Below the pieces are notes generated by a model. The model saw only the letters and a list, made by a program, of their open reading frames with translations. It ran no database searches and was not told the DNA's origin. Below are positions 61,932 through 64,000 of a stretch of 64,000 bases of DNA, one piece after another; the stretch's first letter is position 1, and every line of letters starts with the position of its first letter. The DNA is from Devosia elaeis (GTDB lineage: Bacteria > Pseudomonadota > Alphaproteobacteria > Rhizobiales > Devosiaceae). The position numbers and the translations under genes were made by a program. The DNA is taken from contig NZ_LVVY01000091.1 of the NCBI RefSeq assembly GCF_001650025.1, positions 42,309-106,308 of the forward strand, in the 5' to 3' direction.

Positions 61932-64000
61932 GCTGGAACAGGCCCGGGCCGATGTCGAAGGGCTGAGCGACGACATGGCCTACAGGATGCTCTATTGCTG
62001 GCCACGCTGGGCCAGGCGGGAGCAAAGGCCCCCGGTGGGCGACTGGACCACCTGGCTTTTGATGGGCGGGCGCGGCTCGGGCAAGACCAGGGCCGGCGCC
62101 GAATGGGTGCGGCGGCTGGCGCGCAAGCGCATCTCGCCCATCGCTTTGGTGGGCGAGACCATGAGCGAGGCGGTCGAGATCATGGTGCGGGGCGAAAGCG
62201 GTATTCTGGCCGTGCATCCCGACGAGGAACGCCCCACGCTGCATGGCAAGAGCCGGCTGAGCTGGCCCAACGGGGTCGAGGCCACGATCCTCACCGCCTC
62301 CGACCCGGAGCGGTTTCGCGGGCCGCAATTCGCCGCCGCCTGGTGCGACGAAATCGGCTGTGGCGCGGTCGACAAGGGCGCGAACCAGCCCAATATTTTC
62401 GGCGATGCCAAGAGCGCCGAAGGCGGGCGGCCCTATTTTTCGAGCGGTCTGCCGGACGGGCTGATCCAGCGGCAATTCCTGCGCGCCCATCACCGCCATT
62501 GGCACGATCCGGCGAAGAATCCGCCGGGCATGGTCGATGTGGACAGGCTCTATTGCTGGACCTGGGATGCGCGGCCCTATCCGAGCTTTCCGGCGTTGGA
62601 AGCGGTCTGGGCCGATGGGCCGAACCATGGCAATGGCCATTGGCTGACCGGTCGGCTGGGCGCATTGGCCAGCGACGAGCTGGCCGGGGCCATCGCCGAG
62701 GATCACGGATGCGCGCTCGACGCCGTGCCCGCCGCGCCACTGGTGGGCGGCATGGTGATCAACGGGCCGGGCACGGCGCGCCAGGCCATCGAGCCGGTGC
62801 TGGAGATAAGTGGGCAGGTGCTGCTGGCCCGCGATGGCGTCCTGCTGGCGCGGGCCCAGGGCGCGGGTCCGACGACCATGCTGGCCCCCGAAACGCTGGC
62901 GGCAACCGACGGGCCGGTGCTGGCGCGACGGCGGGGGGATGCGGCGGAGCGGCCGGGGCGGCTGAGCCTGGCCCATTTCGATCGCGAGCGGGATTACCTG
63001 ATGGCCAATGTCACGGCCCTGCGGCCGGGAACCGGAAACCTGCTGGCCGAAACGCTGCCCATGGTGCTGGACGGCGCGGGGGCGCGGCGCGCCGCCGAAA
63101 GGCTGCTGGACCGCCGCGCCGCCGCCGGCGACAGGCTGGAACTGGCCCTGCCGCCGGACCGGATCGCGCTGGAGCCGGGGGATCGCATCGACCTGCCCGG
63201 GCTGGCGGAAGGCCCGTTCGAAATCACCGATATCCGCGATGGCGCGGTGCGGCGCATTACCGCCTCGGCCCTGCCGCGGCGCGATGCCGTGGCGGCCGGG
63301 TTGGAGCGGCCGCGCGGCGGGGCGGCGATGCCGGCGCCGCAGGTCGCCCCTGTCGTGGTCGCGGCGCATCTGCCGCCGCTGCCGGACGATCCGGCGCGCA
63401 GTCGCCTCCTCATCGGGGCCTTTGCCCGGCCCTGGCCCGGCGCGGTCCGCATCGCGGACGACAGCACCGGCGCGGTGCTGGCGGAGCTGACGCGGCCGCT
63501 GGTGATGGGCGAAACGCTTGGCCCCCTCGCGGCGGGGCCGCGGGCAGTGTGGCATCGCGGCCAGGCGCTGGAGATCGCACTGGGCTCCGGCCATCTGGCC
63601 GATCTGGACGAAGGCGAGGTGCTGGCGGGCAATAACCGCATCGCGGTTGAAACAGACAGCGGCGCCTGGGAAGTCATCGGCTTCGCGCGGGCGGAGCTGG
63701 TCGCGCCCCGGCGCTATCGGCTGAGCCTGTTGCTGCGGGGGCTGGACGGCACCGAGGCGGCTATCGGCCCGGTCTCGGCGGGGCGGCGCGTCATGGTGCT
63801 GGACGGGCGGGCGGCCACGCTGCCGGTCGAGGCGCATCGCATCGGCGAGAGCCGGAGCCTGCGCTGCTTTGCCGGGGCGGGGGACGCGACGGGGCGGGCC
63901 TTTGTGGTTTCGCCCGATGCGGGGCCGGCCCTGCCGCTCGCGCCCGTGCATCCGCGCGCGGTGCGGCGGGAAGACGGCGCCATCGCGCTGTCCTGGACCC
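61912..64000 (+). CDS. Chimeric GTA gene: large-terminase N-terminus fused in frame to baseplate megatron (partial)
   Basis: An open frame from TTG 61912 (or ATG 61975) to the right edge without a stop. Residues about 1-148 are a GTA/phage large terminase: WARREQRPPVGDWTTWLLMGGRGSGKTRAGAEWVRRL (Walker A at 62065-62088), IALVGETMSEAVEIM, RGPQFAAAWCDE. From IGCGAVDKGANQPNIFGDAKS (62353 on) the sequence is the end of the GTA TIM-barrel domain (PYFSSG, LIQRQFL, RLYCWTWDARPYPSFPALEAVWADGPNHGNGHWLTGRLG) and then the phage-tail part of the megatron protein. The junction lies within about 62347-62361. The terminase nuclease domain and all capsid/tail genes normally between are absent. Confidence 0.85.
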   Translation, partial: MPSPDARLEQARADVEGLSDDMAYRMLYCWPRWARREQRPPVGDWTTWLLMGGRGSGKTRAGAEWVRRLARKRISPIALVGETMSEAVEIMVRGESGILAVHPDEERPTLHGKSRLSWPNGVEATILTASDPERFRGPQFAAAWCDEIGCGAVDKGANQPNIFGDAKSAEGGRPYFSSGLPDGLIQRQFLRAHHRHWHDPAKNPPGMVDVDRLYCWTWDARPYPSFPALEAVWADGPNHGNGHWLTGRLGALASDELAGAIAEDHGCALDAVPAAPLVGGMVINGPGTARQAIEPVLEISGQVLLARDGVLLARAQGAGPTTMLAPETLAATDGPVLARRRGDAAERPGRLSLAHFDRERDYLMANVTALRPGTGNLLAETLPMVLDGAGARRAAERLLDRRAAAGDRLELALPPDRIALEPGDRIDLPGLAEGPFEITDIRDGAVRRITASALPRRDAVAAGLERPRGGAAMPAPQVAPVVVAAHLPPLPDDPARSRLLIGAFARPWPGAVRIADDSTGAVLAELTRPLVMGETLGPLAAGPRAVWHRGQALEIALGSGHLADLDEGEVLAGNNRIAVETDSGAWEVIGFARAELVAPRRYRLSLLLRGLDGTEAAIGPVSAGRRVMVLDGRAATLPVEAHRIGESRSLRCFAGAGDATGRAFVVSPDAGPALPLAPVHPRAVRREDGAIALSWT

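Noticed and set aside
61825..63951. Long minus-strand frame opposite the terminase/megatron chimera
   Set aside because: Its Arg/Pro/Gln-rich translation has no motifs, whereas the plus frame carries Walker A, TIM-barrel and tail-protein motifs.

Overview
The window looks like chromosomal DNA of a GC-rich alphaproteobacterium of the order Hyphomicrobiales (Rhizobiales). The genus is not provable from the sequence; a Devosia-like organism is my best guess. The reasons are a rhizobial-type L-rhamnose locus (DeoR-type regulator, ABC uptake, mutarotase, fused aldolase/dehydrogenase), a MucR/Ros regulator, a Rhizobium etli type L-asparaginase, and families largely confined to Alphaproteobacteria (DUF1127, DUF1491, DUF2336, DUF5330, DUF6456). 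A gene transfer agent (GTA) remnant lies at the right edge. No rRNA, tRNA, CRISPR array or complete insertion sequence was found.

Layout. 1-2.6 kb: tail of an ABC exporter, a DUF1127 gene, ybaK, and a small gene divergent from a LysR regulator. 2.6-12.4 kb: rhamnose locus, with rhaI-rhaD on the minus strand and rhaR-S-T-P-Q-U on the plus strand; no rhamnulokinase gene is present. 12.3-24.5 kb: nitrate assimilation (nrtA-nrtB-nrtD-nirB-nirD-nasA-cysG) with a readable control region (NtrC-type site, sigma-54 promoter, ANTAR-type leader hairpin, terminator) and its sensor and antiterminator genes nasS and nasT upstream. 24.8-33.5 kb: an epimerase pseudogene, asparaginase, a RES/Xre toxin-antitoxin pair, a Tat-exported beta-helix protein, a HerA-like ATPase, a receiver-like protein and sodB. 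33.6-41.8 kb: an oligopeptidase divergent from a seven-gene Mrp cation/proton antiporter operon. 41.9-58.9 kb: mucR, a DnaA domain IV protein, sufE, a histidine kinase overlapping a peptidoglycan-binding protein gene, DUF2336, chrA, NUDIX, DUF1254/DUF1214, a bifunctional penicillin-binding protein and a degenerate GGDEF protein. 59-64 kb: an AT-richer orphan gene, an Hsp70-like ATPase, a small-terminase-like gene and a chimeric phage/GTA gene leaving the window.

Two things stand out. First, the last gene joins in frame the N-terminal ATPase part of a large terminase to the TIM-barrel and tail part of the GTA baseplate hub (megatron) protein, so the whole capsid/tail cluster between them appears to be deleted. 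Second, palindromic GC-rich repeats are abundant between genes, and in two places they have entered coding sequence: an in-frame insert of about 39 codons in cysG, and the last ~28 codons of a NUDIX gene supplied by a 266-bp tandem repeat. The cysG methyltransferase domain is also degenerate and truncated where it meets the rhamnose operon, and one epimerase gene is broken by a single stop codon.
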